64,000 nt of DNA from Pseudomonadota bacterium (GTDB lineage Bacteria; Desulfobacterota; Binatia; Binatales; Binataceae): NCBI GenBank assembly GCA_021325355.1, contig JAJPHI010000017.1, positions 23,686-87,685 of the forward strand, in the 5' to 3' direction. The notes below the pieces were generated by a model. That model searched no databases. It was not told the DNA's origin and was given only the letters and a program-made list of their open reading frames with translations. Shown in pieces: positions 29,721-39,689 of this stretch. Both the position numbers and the translations under genes were made by a program. Within the stretch, counting starts at the first letter, position 1. Every line of letters starts with the position of its first letter.

Positions 29721-30898
29721 GCGCCCTCGGCCAGCCGGTCCTGCTCACGCGGACCGATCAGCAATCCGTGCGCGCGTGAGAGCGAGCTTAAGACGCCCGA
29801 GCTTTGGTTGCCGGTCGGGGTCGCGACCAACTCGCCGTTGCGGCGCGAGAGCTGGACCCGAACGAACTCGGTGAGCCCGTGCGCGATCCGGATCTCCGCG
29901 CCGCATCGCGCGACCACACGCGGCAGGCCGACGGCGTTCCGCCCGGCCATCCGGGCAAGCGCCGGTCGCGCGTATAGATAGAAACAGACCATGGTCGAGA
30001 CCGGATTCCCCGGCAGGCCGAAGACCGGTTTGCCGCCTACCGTGCCGAACTTGAGTGGACGGCCGGGCCTTTGCGCCACGCCGTGAAAAAGCTGGCGCAG
30101 ACCCATCTCGTCCATGACTTCCTTGACATGATCGAATTGGCCCACCGAGACGCCGCCGGTGGTCAGCACGACGTCGAAGGCCAGCGCTTCGGCGAAGCGC
30201 GCGCGCACCTCCTCGCGCTGATCGCGGGCGACCTTAAGAATGGTCGGCTCGCCGCCGGCTTCGATGATAGCGGCCGCCAGCGCATACGCGCTCGAGTTCA
30301 CGACCTGGGCGCCGGTCGGGATCTGATCGACGTCGACCAGCTCGTCGCCGGTGGCGACGATCGCGACGCGCGGCGCGCGATAGACATCGATCATGGCGCG
30401 GTTGAGCGCCGCCAGCACGCCGAGATCGGCCGGTGTCAGCAGCTTGCCCGCCGCCAGCACGAGTTCGCCGCGCTTGAGGTCTTCGCCCTGCGGACGGACG
30501 AAGGCGCCGACCGCGGCGGCGGCCGTCACCTCGACTATCGCACCGGCGCTGCGGGTGCGCTCGACCGGCACGATCGCGTCGGCGCCGGCGGCGATCGGCG
30601 CTCCGGTCATGGTGCGCGTCGCCTCACCGGCCGCGATCGAACGGGTCGGCATCTGGCCGGCCGCGACGGTCTCGAGCACGCGCAGGCGCACCGGCGTCGT
30701 CTCGCTCGCCGAGGCTACGTCGGCCGCGCGTACGGCGAAGCCGTCCATCGCGGAATTGGCGAAGCCCGGAATGTCGCGCGGCGAACGAATCTCTTCGGCC
30801 AGCACGCGCCCGAGCGCCTGGCGAATCGACAGGCGCTCGACGCCCAGGGGCGCAACGTTGTCGAGCACAATCTGGAGGGCTTGGTCGGCGGTCACCAT
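29636..30898 (-). CDS. moeA: Molybdopterin molybdotransferase
   Basis: MVTADQALQIVLDNVAP...SPRDIPGFANSAMDGFAVRAADV; RVAIVATGDELVD; VLTTGGVSVGQFDHVKEVM; PVFGLPGNPVSTMVCFYLYARPAL. Start at 30898. Confidence 0.95.
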   Translation of the reverse strand: MVTADQALQIVLDNVAPLGVERLSIRQALGRVLAEEIRSPRDIPGFANSAMDGFAVRAADVASASETTPVRLRVLETVAAGQMPTRSIAAGEATRTMTGAPIAAGADAIVPVERTRSAGAIVEVTAAAAVGAFVRPQGEDLKRGELVLAAGKLLTPADLGVLAALNRAMIDVYRAPRVAIVATGDELVDVDQIPTGAQVVNSSAYALAAAIIEAGGEPTILKVARDQREEVRARFAEALAFDVVLTTGGVSVGQFDHVKEVMDEMGLRQLFHGVAQRPGRPLKFGTVGGKPVFGLPGNPVSTMVCFYLYARPALARMAGRNAVGLPRVVARCGAEIRIAHGLTEFVRVQLSRRNGELVATPTGNQSSGVLSSLSRAHGLLIGPREQDRLAEGAQATVLVLDTGAVADADAFFEERRRQSH

Positions 30899-30983
30899 GA
30901 TGGTTTCAGGATAGCGCCTGCGGGCGGCGACAAAAATCGCTGGAGGAGCTAATCGAGCGTCCGGAGCGGCGTGAATTCCCGCT

Positions 30984-31538
30984 CTAACGACCGGCGCGCT
31001 CGAGAATATTAACCTTGCCGGCGAAGTCCTCGAGGTCCACTTCGGTGGTTTCGAGTACCCGCGCGACCATCCCCCAGAAACCGACCGCCATGATGAGCTC
31101 GACGATCTCGCCCGGGCCGAGATGCTTTTGCAGCGCCTGCAGTGTGGCCTTGCCGCCCTTGACATTGCGCGCGATGGTGTCGGTGAACTCGAGCACCAGT
31201 CGTTCGACCTCGCTGAAGCAGGTGGCGTTCGGCCAATTGTCGATGCCGGCGAGCTGCTCGTCGGTCACCCCGACGCTTTTGGCGATCGGCACGTGCTGCG
31301 TGTACTCGTAGAGCGAGTTGCAGACGCGGGCGTTGCGCAGGATCGCGATCTCGCGCAGTTTGCCGTCGAGCTTGCCCCGCGTCATGAGGGAATTGCCGAG
31401 CCGCGAGAAATTCTGAAACACGGCATCCGAGGCGTTGGCGATCATGCGCGCGACATTGAGCTTGCGCGGCGTGTTGCCAAGGATCTCGAGGGTCTTGGGC
31501 GAAGCTTTGCTCTCGTCAACGTAAGGCAGCAGCGCCAT
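30984..31538 (-). CDS. Carboxymuconolactone decarboxylase-like protein
   Basis: LREIAILRNARVCNSLYEYTQHVPIAKSVGVTDEQLAGI; AhpD/CMD-like pattern without CxxC. Confidence 0.87.
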   Translation of the reverse strand: MALLPYVDESKASPKTLEILGNTPRKLNVARMIANASDAVFQNFSRLGNSLMTRGKLDGKLREIAILRNARVCNSLYEYTQHVPIAKSVGVTDEQLAGIDNWPNATCFSEVERLVLEFTDTIARNVKGGKATLQALQKHLGPGEIVELIMAVGFWGMVARVLETTEVDLEDFAGKVNILERAGR

Positions 31539-31603
31539 GTGTCAAACCTCCAACGGATAAATTCGGCCGCGGACTGAACCGCGGGTGTGAGCGGCCGCCC
31601 GCT

Positions 31604-32221
31604 TCAATCGCTCGCGTCGAGCTGCTGATGCCGATGGGTTTCCCGCCACCAGTAGAGCAGCAGCGCGGCGAGTACCAGGCCGATCAGGAGTTCGATCCCG
31701 ACGGTCGCGCGACGGGCCAGCCATTCGAGCTGTCCACCCAATAGATAGCCGATCGTGGTGACCAGGGGACACCAGACCACCGCCCCGAAAATATTCCAGC
31801 CCAGAAAGCGCAGGAAAGGCATCCCGGCCGCACCGGCCATCGGACCGGCCAGAAAGCGTGCGCCGGCGACAAACCGCGCCATGAACACCGCCTTGTTGCC
31901 GTGCGCGATAAAGAAGCGGCGCAGGCGCTCGTAACGGACCCGGATAAAATGAAACCGCCCGGCCAGGCTTTCGAACAGACGCTGCCCCTGCATCCGGCCG
32001 AAGGTATAGCCGCAACAGTCGCCGGTTACCGCGCTGGCGGTGCCGACGGCGTAGAGGAGACCGAGGTCGAGTTCGCCGCGACCAGCCATGAAGCCGGCGA
32101 TCAGCAAAACGGTCTCTTCAGGAACGGGAAAGCCGAGGTTGCCGATAAAGACAAAGATAAACACGCCCAGATAACCCCAGGCGCCAATCCATCCGGTTAC
32201 GTCCACGTGAGGTGCATGCAT
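31604..32221 (-). CDS. DedA family membrane protein
   Basis: GYLGVFIFVFIGNLGFPVPEETVLLIAGFMAGRG...GDCCGYTFGRMQG...FMARFVAGARFLAGPMAGAAGMPFLRFLGWN; ATG at 32221 preferred. Confidence 0.9.
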   Translation of the reverse strand: MHAPHVDVTGWIGAWGYLGVFIFVFIGNLGFPVPEETVLLIAGFMAGRGELDLGLLYAVGTASAVTGDCCGYTFGRMQGQRLFESLAGRFHFIRVRYERLRRFFIAHGNKAVFMARFVAGARFLAGPMAGAAGMPFLRFLGWNIFGAVVWCPLVTTIGYLLGGQLEWLARRATVGIELLIGLVLAALLLYWWRETHRHQQLDASD

Positions 32222-32367
32222 CACGAGGCAGCCCCGCCTGCCGTCCTCCCAAGCTTGCCGGATAACGGCAGGTAAAGTAAGTGGTCGGCGGTTTTGGTCA
32301 CAACCGGCAAATGCGCTATTGGGAAGCAGAAACCCAACGGGCATTTTCCTTTTCTGCGGAGGCATCG

Positions 32368-33060
32368 ATGGCGCTAGCCGGTGAAGTCAAAAATCTCGAC
32401 GCGCTCGAAGGCCGCGACGTTACTTTTTCCAGTGACGGCTTTGCGATGAAGGGTTATCTCGCCCGACCGAAGGCGCCGGGCACTTATCCAGGCGTGATCG
32501 TGCTGCATGAGGCGTTCGGACTGGTCGAACACGAGCGCGACGTGGCGCGCCGCTTCGCCAACGCCGGCTTTATCGCCTTGGCGCCGGATATGTATTCGCG
32601 GATCGGCGCGCCGGCCAATCCGTCGGACATGAACCAGGTGCGGACCAAGATGTTCGGCCTCGCGGATGCACAGATCGTCCGTGACGGCGCGGCGGCGGCC
32701 GCCTTTCTGCGCGCCCAGCCCGGATGCAACGGGAAGGTTGGATGCGTCGGCTTCTGTGTCGGTGGTCGCTGGACGCTCCTGATAGCGTGCAGCAGCGACC
32801 GCATCGATGCCGCGATCGATTGCTGGGGCGGCTTCATCACGCGCGCCACGCCGGACGCCCTAACGACGCCGGAGCGGCCGACGCCGGTTATCGATCTTGC
32901 GCCGGAGCTGCATTGCCCCTTGTTTATCGTGTGTGGCGAAGAGGACCAGAATCCGTCTCCGGCCGATGCGCAGGCGCTGTGCGACCGCTTGCAGCGCGCC
33001 GGCAAGCCCTTCCAGTTCGAGATGTTCCGGAATGCGGGGCACGCCTTTTTCGCCGACTAA
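32368..33060 (+). pseudogene. Dienelactone hydrolase family protein with an in-frame premature stop; homologous tail continues to 33138
   Basis: VIVLHEAFGLVEHERDVARRFANAGFIALAPDMYS; VGCVGFCVGGRW; NAGHAFFAD then TAA (33058-33060), followed in frame by RPSYREAAAFELWPKMVNFFKSNLG and TAG at 33136-33138. Could be a functional truncated CDS or a sequence error. Confidence 0.75.
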
Positions 33061-33210
33061 CGCCCGAGCTATCGCGAGGCCGCGGCGTTCGAGCTATGGC
33101 CGAAAATGGTGAACTTCTTCAAGAGCAATCTCGGTTAGACCGCGAGGTAGAGGGACGCGGCTTGGCCGCTTCAGCTTGCGGCGATGATCGCCGCGGCTTA
33201 GGATCGATGC

Positions 33211-33291
33211 ATGGACCGATCGATCACCAAGCGAGGACCGGGCCGACCGCCGCGTCCTGATGATTTCGTGCCGCGGCCGCCCAGCGACTGA
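33211..33291 (+). CDS. Possible 26-aa basic/proline-rich microprotein
   Basis: ATG at 33211: MDRSITKRGPGRPPRPDDFVPRPPSD; TAGGA about 10 nt upstream; lies in an intergenic gap. Confidence 0.25.
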   Translation: MDRSITKRGPGRPPRPDDFVPRPPSD

Positions 33292-33294
33292 CGG

Positions 33295-34704
33295 TCACGG
33301 GATCAACTCCGCGAAGCTTCGGTTGTGCGCCGAGCGGGCGTTGACGGCGTTCGCGTCGCCCGCGCGGAAAGGCTCAAATTCCGCGCCTTCAAGCGGATCG
33401 CGCGCCGCCGTGCGCGGATCGAAACCGTCGGCGCCGACCCCGCGCGTACGCACGAGCTCGACCGCCTGCTCGAGCGCGGTCAGGCTATCGGCATAGCGAG
33501 CGAGTCGGGCCAGAGCGCAGGCTCGATTGTAATACATCTTGGCGGAAGGTGGTCGCGCGAGGGTAGCGGCTTCGAGCCACGCCTCCGCCGCGTCTTCGAT
33601 TCGCCCGACGCAATAGAGCAGGTAGGCCTTTACGTGGTACTGGCTCGGCACCCGATAACCGTTGGTGCTTGCGCGTTCCAGTAGATCGATTCCGGCAAGC
33701 GCGAGGTCCTGCCCGCGTCCGCGCAACGCGGCCAACGCCGGGGCCGCGAGGTTTTGCGGGTTCTGCTGGGCCTGCTCGAGCAGTTCGATCCCGAGCATCC
33801 CGTTGATTGCGCCCAGGCAGAATTGCGCGTAGCCCACCGTCAACTGGACCTTCTCGCCCGCCTCCGGCCGGAGCGCGATAGCCCGGCGGAGGAAGTACTG
33901 CGCGCTTTCGAGATCGATCCGTTCGGTGCCGTCGCGTTTAACGAAACCGTAGTAGTTGCCGAGTGAGACCAGGGCGCGGAACAGACGTTTGCGCGCTTCG
34001 TTGAAATCGTTCGGCGGATGGTCTTCGCGGAAGTGCGGCGAGGCCTTCAGCCGATCGACCTGGATGCTGAGCGCCGCTTCAAGGTTGCGCAACAGGGGCA
34101 GCGGCGGCCAGTTCATCGCGATAAACGGGCTCTCGAGCGAATCGGCCAGCTTGATTTCCGGGTAGCGCAGGAACGAGAAAAAGTTCTCGAGCGGCGCGCC
34201 GACCACCTGATGGGCGGGATTCTCGAATTCGGGATCATCTTCGCCGAAAGAGCGCATCTCCTCGACCGTGACCCGCGCCAGTTCGAGATATTCGCCGATT
34301 TTCAGGGTTTGCAGATTGCCGACCAGGTCGCGCAGCTCTTTGCGGTAAATGATCCAGAAAACCACCAACAAAAGGAAAATGATCGCGGTGATCCAGAGCG
34401 CGGGACTGCTGAAGAGATCGTCGAAGCGCTTGCGGCGGTAGTCCCGCTCGCTCTCGGCCGGCGGCGTCAGGGCCGCCGAAAGACTCCTCAAGGTCGCGCG
34501 CAGTTGATCCTGCAGGGTGGCGGCGGATGCGGCGGAGTTATCGGAGGGTTCAGCAGATGCGCTCGCGGCCGCAGTCGGCGGACGGTCGGCGTACAGTTGA
34601 GCGGGCAGGAAGGGCGCGGCGGACAGCACGAGAAAGAGCCAGATGAGGAGTCTCGCGGCGCCGATTAAGGCGCGATTTCCGTGTGCGCTGGCGCGGTTCG
34701 TCAA
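33295..34704 (-). CDS. Membrane-anchored TPR-like protein
   Basis: LLIWLFLVLSAAPFLPAQL signal/TM, second TM LWITAIIFLLLVVFWIIYRKELRDLVGN, TPR-like C-terminus (RACALARLARYADSLTALEQAVEL). Start uncertain: TTG near 34704 suggested, track start 34875 overlaps dnaE. Confidence 0.7.
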   Translation of the reverse strand: MTNRASAHGNRALIGAARLLIWLFLVLSAAPFLPAQLYADRPPTAAASASAEPSDNSAASAATLQDQLRATLRSLSAALTPPAESERDYRRKRFDDLFSSPALWITAIIFLLLVVFWIIYRKELRDLVGNLQTLKIGEYLELARVTVEEMRSFGEDDPEFENPAHQVVGAPLENFFSFLRYPEIKLADSLESPFIAMNWPPLPLLRNLEAALSIQVDRLKASPHFREDHPPNDFNEARKRLFRALVSLGNYYGFVKRDGTERIDLESAQYFLRRAIALRPEAGEKVQLTVGYAQFCLGAINGMLGIELLEQAQQNPQNLAAPALAALRGRGQDLALAGIDLLERASTNGYRVPSQYHVKAYLLYCVGRIEDAAEAWLEAATLARPPSAKMYYNRACALARLARYADSLTALEQAVELVRTRGVGADGFDPRTAARDPLEGAEFEPFRAGDANAVNARSAHNRSFAELIP

Positions 34705-34780
34705 GTTGTCCTGCGATAGCCCCGCGCGTTGGCGTGCTCGTAAGCGGCCCTTTCCGCTGCGCTTCCTCCGTCCTCGCGGC

Positions 34781-37700
34781 TCATCGCAAGACCACGGCGT
34801 CCTTGGACAGCAGCGCCGAGATCTCCGACACGAAGGCCTCGGTGGGTGCGACGCGATAATCGTCGCCCAGGACAAAGACCGCTTCGTTGCCGTCGTCGAG
34901 GCCCAGATGCAGGTAGGTGATCGAGTTGCCGCGGTAGCGTCGCAGCAGGTCCTTCAGACGTTCGAGGTCGCCGTTGACCATGCGGTCGCGCGGGGCGCGG
35001 ATTCGGACCTCGCGCACGGCGTCGGTCAGCGCCGCACTGAGCGGTCGGATCTCATCGACGATTACCTGGGCGCGCTCATCATCGACGTCGAGCTTGCCCT
35101 TGAGCGCGATCGGCTCGGTTCCGGCTATCAGGGCCTCGTAATTCTGATAGGCCTCCGGCCAGACGATACATTCGACCACGCCCACGCGATCTTCGAGCGT
35201 GAAGGTGGCGTAGCGTTTGCCTGCTTTGTTGTTCTTGAGCTTGACCGCCTGGACCACGCCGGCAATCTGGATCTTGCTGCCGTCGGGCATATTGGGCAGG
35301 TCGGCGGTGGTGAGTTTGCCGATCCGCCGCAGCTCGCGCTCGTAGCGGTCGAGCGGATGGGCGGTGATATAGAAGCCGAGGGCCTCTTTTTCGTAATTGA
35401 GGAGTTCGGCGCGCGGCCATTCGGCGACGGTCTCACGGGCGATCAGCACGGGCGTCTCGCCGCTTTTGGCAAAGAGACTTATCTGATTGCGCACCGCGTC
35501 GCTTTCGTTGCGTTGCGCGAGCCGCAGCGCGTCGTCGATCTGCGCGGTGAGCGCGGCGCGGGCGACGCCGGTGAAATCGAACGCGCCGCACTTGATCAGG
35601 GCTTCGAGCAGCCGCCGATTAAGAATCTGCGTGCCGACGCGGACGCAGAAATCGGCCAGGGACTTGAACGCGCCGCCGCTCTCGCGCACCGCGATCATGT
35701 CCTGCGCCGACCTCGCGCCGACGCCGCGGATGGCGCCGAGGCCAAAGCGGATGGCGTCGTCGCTGACGGTGAACTTGACCCGGCTCTGGTTGATGTCCGG
35801 CGGCAGGATCCGAATCCGCATCTCGCGCAGCGCGGCGATATTCTTGTAGGTCTTGTCGGTGTCGTCCATGTCGAGCGACATCAGGGCCGCCATGAACTCG
35901 CGCGGATAGTGCGCCTTGAGATAGGCCGTCGTATAGGAGGTCAGGGCGTAGGCGGCGGCGTGCGAGCGATTGAAACCGTAGGAGGCGAAGGTGGCGATTT
36001 TCTCGAAGATCGAGGCGGCCAGCGTGCGGTCAACGCCGTTCCGCACCGCCCCCGTAACGAAGCGTTCGCGCTCCTTCTGCATCACGGCGATATTCTTTTT
36101 GCCCATCGCTGCGCGCAGGATATCCGCCTCTTCGAGCGTGTAGCCGGCGAGCGACTGCGCGGCGCGCATCACCTGTTCCTGATAGATGATGACGCCGTGA
36201 GTATCGCGCAGCACGGGCTCGAGCAGCGGATGGTCGTACTCGACCGGCTCCTTGCCGTGCTTGCGGCGGACGAAGGGCTCGACCATCCCGGCGTCGAGGG
36301 TGCCCGGCCGGAACAACGAAATCGCGGCGATCACGTCCTCGAAGCACGACGGCTTCAGATCGGTGATAAAGCGCCGCATGCCCGAGCCTTCCATCTGGAA
36401 GACGCCGACGGTGTCGCCACGCGCGAGCAGCCGGTAGGTCTCGGCGTCGTCGAGCGGCAGTTGATTGAGGTCGGGCGGACTGCCGCCGCCCGCTTTGATA
36501 AGGTCGAGGGTTTCGGTGATGAGCGTGAGGTTCTTGAGCGCGAGGAAGTCAAACTTGATAAGTCCCAGTTCCTCGACGCCTTTCATCGAGTACTGCGTGA
36601 TCGCGATGGGATTGTCGGCGCGCTCCTTATCGACGTAGAGCGGCACCAGATCGCGCAGCGGCTCGTCAGCGATGACGACCCCGGCCGCGTGGCGCGAGGC
36701 GTGGCGCAAAAGGCCTTCGAGTTTGAAGGCGTACTCGAAGAGCTCGGGATATTTTTCGCGCTCGGCGCGCAGCCGCGGCTCCATCTCGAAGGCGTCCTTC
36801 AGAGGAAAATCGCGCCCCTGCTTCGGCGCCGGATAGAGCTTGACGATGCGATCGGTCTCGGCGAAGGAGAGGCCGAGCACGCGGCCGACATCGCGAATCG
36901 CCTGTTTGCCCTTGATCGTGCCGAAGGTGATGATTTGCGCGACGCGGTCGTCGCCGTATTTTTTGCGGACGTAGTCGAGCACTTCGTCCCGCCGTTCGAA
37001 GCAGAAATCGACGTCAATATCCGGCATCGAGCGGCGACCCGGATTGAGCCATCGTTCGAACAGCAGCTTGTGTTCGATCGGATCGACCTCGGTGATGCCG
37101 AGGGCATAGGAGACGAGGCTGCCGACCACCGAACCGCGACCGGGACCGACAGGAATGCCTTTTTCACGGGCATAGTTGATAAAGTCGGCGACGATCAGTA
37201 GATAGCCGGCGAAACCCATCTCGCGGATCACCGGCAACTCGCGCTCGATCCGCTCGCGATACACCGCGTCATCGAAGTCGCCGCGCCGCGCATGCTGGTG
37301 CCTCAGGCGTTCTTCGAGGCCGGTGCGGACGCGCTCGACCAGCATCGCATCGAGCTCCTCGACGGTGGGCGGGGCTTCGCCCTCGGGCTGATACAGGGGG
37401 AAATGAAAGCGGCCGCTTTCGAATTCGAAATCGACCTGGTCGGCGATCGCCACCGTGTTGCGAATCTCCTCGGAGTCCGCGCCGAACGCCGCCACCATCT
37501 CTTCCGGCGTCTTGACGTAGAGCTCATCGGTATCGAAGCGCCATCGCGTCTCATCCGCCAGCGTCTTGCCGGTCTGGATACACAGGAGCACCTCGTGAGC
37601 CCTGGCGTCGTCGCGATGGAGATAATGGCAATCATTGGTCGCCACCAGCGGGATCCCGGCCGTGCGCCCGATCTCGCGCAGCGCCTCGTTCAGGGGGCCG

Positions 37701-38254
37701 TGCAGCGCGTTATCCTGCAGTTCAAGATAGAAGCGGCCGGGAAAGGTGCGCGCATACCATTCGGCGGCCGCGCGCGCCTGATCGAGCCGGCCGCCGCGCA
37801 GCGCGCGCGCCACTTCGCCGCTGAGACATCCGGAGAGCACGATCAGGCCGTCGGCGCATTCGGCAAGGATCTCCTTGTCGATGCGCGGCTTATAGTAGAG
37901 GCCTTCCTGATAGGCGGCGGTGAGCAGCCGGCAGAGGTTGCGATAACCCTGGCGGTTCTGCGCAAGCAGGATCAGATGAAAATTGCTGCCGCCTTCCACG
38001 TCGTCGCCGCGCTGGCTTTGCGAACGGTCGGTGCGCTTGCCCGGGGCCAGGTAGGCCTCGCAGCCGATGATTGGTTTGACTCCGCTCTGCCGCGCTTTCT
38101 GATAGAACTCGACCGCACCGAACATATTGCCATGATCGGTCATGGCGATCGCGGGCATGCCCGAGCCTTTGACGTGCTCGAACAGGGGACCAATCTTGTT
38201 GGCGCCGTCGAGCAGGCTGTACTGCGTATGCACGTGCAGATGAACGAAGCTCAA
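34781..38254 (-). CDS. dnaE: DNA polymerase III subunit alpha
   Basis: MSFVHLHVHTQYSLLDGANKIGPLFEHVKGSGMPAIAMTDHGNMFGAVEFY; GPGRGSVVGSLVSYALGITEVDPI; PDIDVDFCFERRDEV; C-terminal OB-fold and regulatory region. Confidence 0.97.
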   Translation of the reverse strand: MSFVHLHVHTQYSLLDGANKIGPLFEHVKGSGMPAIAMTDHGNMFGAVEFYQKARQSGVKPIIGCEAYLAPGKRTDRSQSQRGDDVEGGSNFHLILLAQNRQGYRNLCRLLTAAYQEGLYYKPRIDKEILAECADGLIVLSGCLSGEVARALRGGRLDQARAAAEWYARTFPGRFYLELQDNALHGPLNEALREIGRTAGIPLVATNDCHYLHRDDARAHEVLLCIQTGKTLADETRWRFDTDELYVKTPEEMVAAFGADSEEIRNTVAIADQVDFEFESGRFHFPLYQPEGEAPPTVEELDAMLVERVRTGLEERLRHQHARRGDFDDAVYRERIERELPVIREMGFAGYLLIVADFINYAREKGIPVGPGRGSVVGSLVSYALGITEVDPIEHKLLFERWLNPGRRSMPDIDVDFCFERRDEVLDYVRKKYGDDRVAQIITFGTIKGKQAIRDVGRVLGLSFAETDRIVKLYPAPKQGRDFPLKDAFEMEPRLRAEREKYPELFEYAFKLEGLLRHASRHAAGVVIADEPLRDLVPLYVDKERADNPIAITQYSMKGVEELGLIKFDFLALKNLTLITETLDLIKAGGGSPPDLNQLPLDDAETYRLLARGDTVGVFQMEGSGMRRFITDLKPSCFEDVIAAISLFRPGTLDAGMVEPFVRRKHGKEPVEYDHPLLEPVLRDTHGVIIYQEQVMRAAQSLAGYTLEEADILRAAMGKKNIAVMQKERERFVTGAVRNGVDRTLAASIFEKIATFASYGFNRSHAAAYALTSYTTAYLKAHYPREFMAALMSLDMDDTDKTYKNIAALREMRIRILPPDINQSRVKFTVSDDAIRFGLGAIRGVGARSAQDMIAVRESGGAFKSLADFCVRVGTQILNRRLLEALIKCGAFDFTGVARAALTAQIDDALRLAQRNESDAVRNQISLFAKSGETPVLIARETVAEWPRAELLNYEKEALGFYITAHPLDRYERELRRIGKLTTADLPNMPDGSKIQIAGVVQAVKLKNNKAGKRYATFTLEDRVGVVECIVWPEAYQNYEALIAGTEPIALKGKLDVDDERAQVIVDEIRPLSAALTDAVREVRIRAPRDRMVNGDLERLKDLLRRYRGNSITYLHLGLDDGNEAVFVLGDDYRVAPTEAFVSEISALLSKDAVVLR

Positions 38255-38690
38255 GTTCGACCTCCCGTCGTTTAACCCAGCGGCAAAATTCTAGCGCCGC
38301 GCGGCCAATTCAGATACGGTCGGGCGCCGCGACTGCTCACAGCTTCCTGTGGAATTTCGTCGCGAAGCTCCTCGGGAAGGCGCAGGCGGCGCCGACGAGT
38401 TGTGCCATCGGGCCGTCGGCTGACCCGCGACCTGTGCAAAAATTTCCGCTCCGCCGCGCCCGCGACGAAGCTTCGGCGATGAGTTATCGCCCGTTACGCA
38501 ACCGCTAAAGCGCCGATCGCTAGGCCATCCCGCGTGATCATCCCCCGGGGTTCATCAAGACTGTCTCCCGCAAGCCGAGGACGCCCGAGGTCGCCTCGCT
38601 CGTCACGGCATCGGTGTTGCGGCACTCGAGTCAGCCGTTAAGCGGTATTCACCGATGAGGTGAAATCGGCATCTTCAAGGAGGCATCTTT

Positions 38691-39107
38691 GTGAAGCTCA
38701 GAGGACGTTTGTTCAATATTGCCACTGGCGTCGGCGTGGTACTGACGATCGGCGCTTTTTCACCGCAGGTTTTCGCGCAGGCGGCCGGCGGTGCATCCGC
38801 CGGCGCCGCCGGCTCCGGGATGTCCGCCGGCTCCGGGAGCGTCGCGAGCGGTCCCGGCGGCAACGGGGCTGCCACGGCTCCCGGCAGCGTCAATCCGATG
38901 ACCGGCGCCGGCTCAACCGCATCGGGGAGTATGTCCGGTAACCCGGGTAGCGGCTCGATGACGACCGGCAACGGTGCGACCGGATCAACCTATGATCCGA
39001 ACGCCAATGCCGGTACCAACGGATCGTCGAGCAGCAATGGCGCGAGCGGAATGGGTGCGAACGCTGCGGGGTCATCCAGCGGGACCGCACCGCCTCCGGT
39101 GCAGTAG
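38691..39107 (+). CDS. Secreted Gly/Ser/Ala-rich low-complexity protein
   Basis: GTG start with AAGGAGG upstream; signal peptide MKLRGRLFNIATGVGVVLTIGAFSPQVFAQA then low-complexity sequence. Confidence 0.7.
   Translation: MKLRGRLFNIATGVGVVLTIGAFSPQVFAQAAGGASAGAAGSGMSAGSGSVASGPGGNGAATAPGSVNPMTGAGSTASGSMSGNPGSGSMTTGNGATGSTYDPNANAGTNGSSSSNGASGMGANAAGSSSGTAPPPVQ
38806..38841 (+). repeat. Two-copy 18-bp tandem repeat within the Gly/Ser/Ala-rich CDS
   Basis: CCGCCGGCTCCGGGATGT / CCGCCGGCTCCGGGAGCG. Confidence 0.7.
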
Positions 39108-39272
39108 GAGCGCAGGGTCGCTTTCGCCGGTCGGGCGCCGGCAACCGCCGGCGCCCCGGTCGCGCTTCGGGTGCCAGGCTGTGCGAAACGAGCGATCTGT
39201 CTGACCCGTCCGGGCCGGAGGGCTGAGCGGCTCCTATGGAGGCCTTGAGCGTGATCGTTCAAAATCGCGCTT

Positions 39273-39689
39273 ATGAGTCGGATCGCGCGCGATGAATTTC
39301 CCGCATTGGCCACCCTCGAGGACGGACCCTTTTCGGCGTCGCTCGGTCTTCGCGTCGAGACGGCCGTACCCGGTCGAGTGACGGTGCGGATGCCGTTTGC
39401 GGAACGGCTGCTCAATTACGGTCCGCCCACGGTGCCGATCCACGGCGGCGCCATCGCCGCGCTGGTGGACTTTGCAGCCTGCGCTGCGGTCTGGACGCTT
39501 GCGGCGACCGAGCGCAGCGCAACCATCTCGATGGCGGTGAACTATACGGCACCGGGAGTGCAGAGTGACCTGACGGCAGAAGCCGTCGTAAGTAGGCATG
39601 GCAAGCGGATAGCTAGTATCAGCGTCGAGGTCCGCGATAATCGGCAAAGTCTCATCGCGGAGGCGCTCGTCACCTACAAAATTGCCTGA
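39273..39689 (+). CDS. PaaI-family hotdog thioesterase
   Basis: LGLRVETAVPGRVTVRMPFAERLLNYGPPTVPIHGGAIAALVDFAACAAVWT...TISMAVNYTAPG...AEALVTYKIA. Confidence 0.9.
   Translation: MSRIARDEFPALATLEDGPFSASLGLRVETAVPGRVTVRMPFAERLLNYGPPTVPIHGGAIAALVDFAACAAVWTLAATERSATISMAVNYTAPGVQSDLTAEAVVSRHGKRIASISVEVRDNRQSLIAEALVTYKIA

Noticed and set aside
34643-37201. 852-aa + strand ORF
   Set aside because: Antisense to dnaE; composition (Gly/Asp/Arg/Val-rich) is the usual shadow-frame product in high-GC DNA.
38278-38690. Possible tRNA or riboswitch in the long intergenic gap
   Set aside because: No cloverleaf with a T-loop GGTTCRANYC and no riboswitch core that I recognise; only the gap itself is reported.
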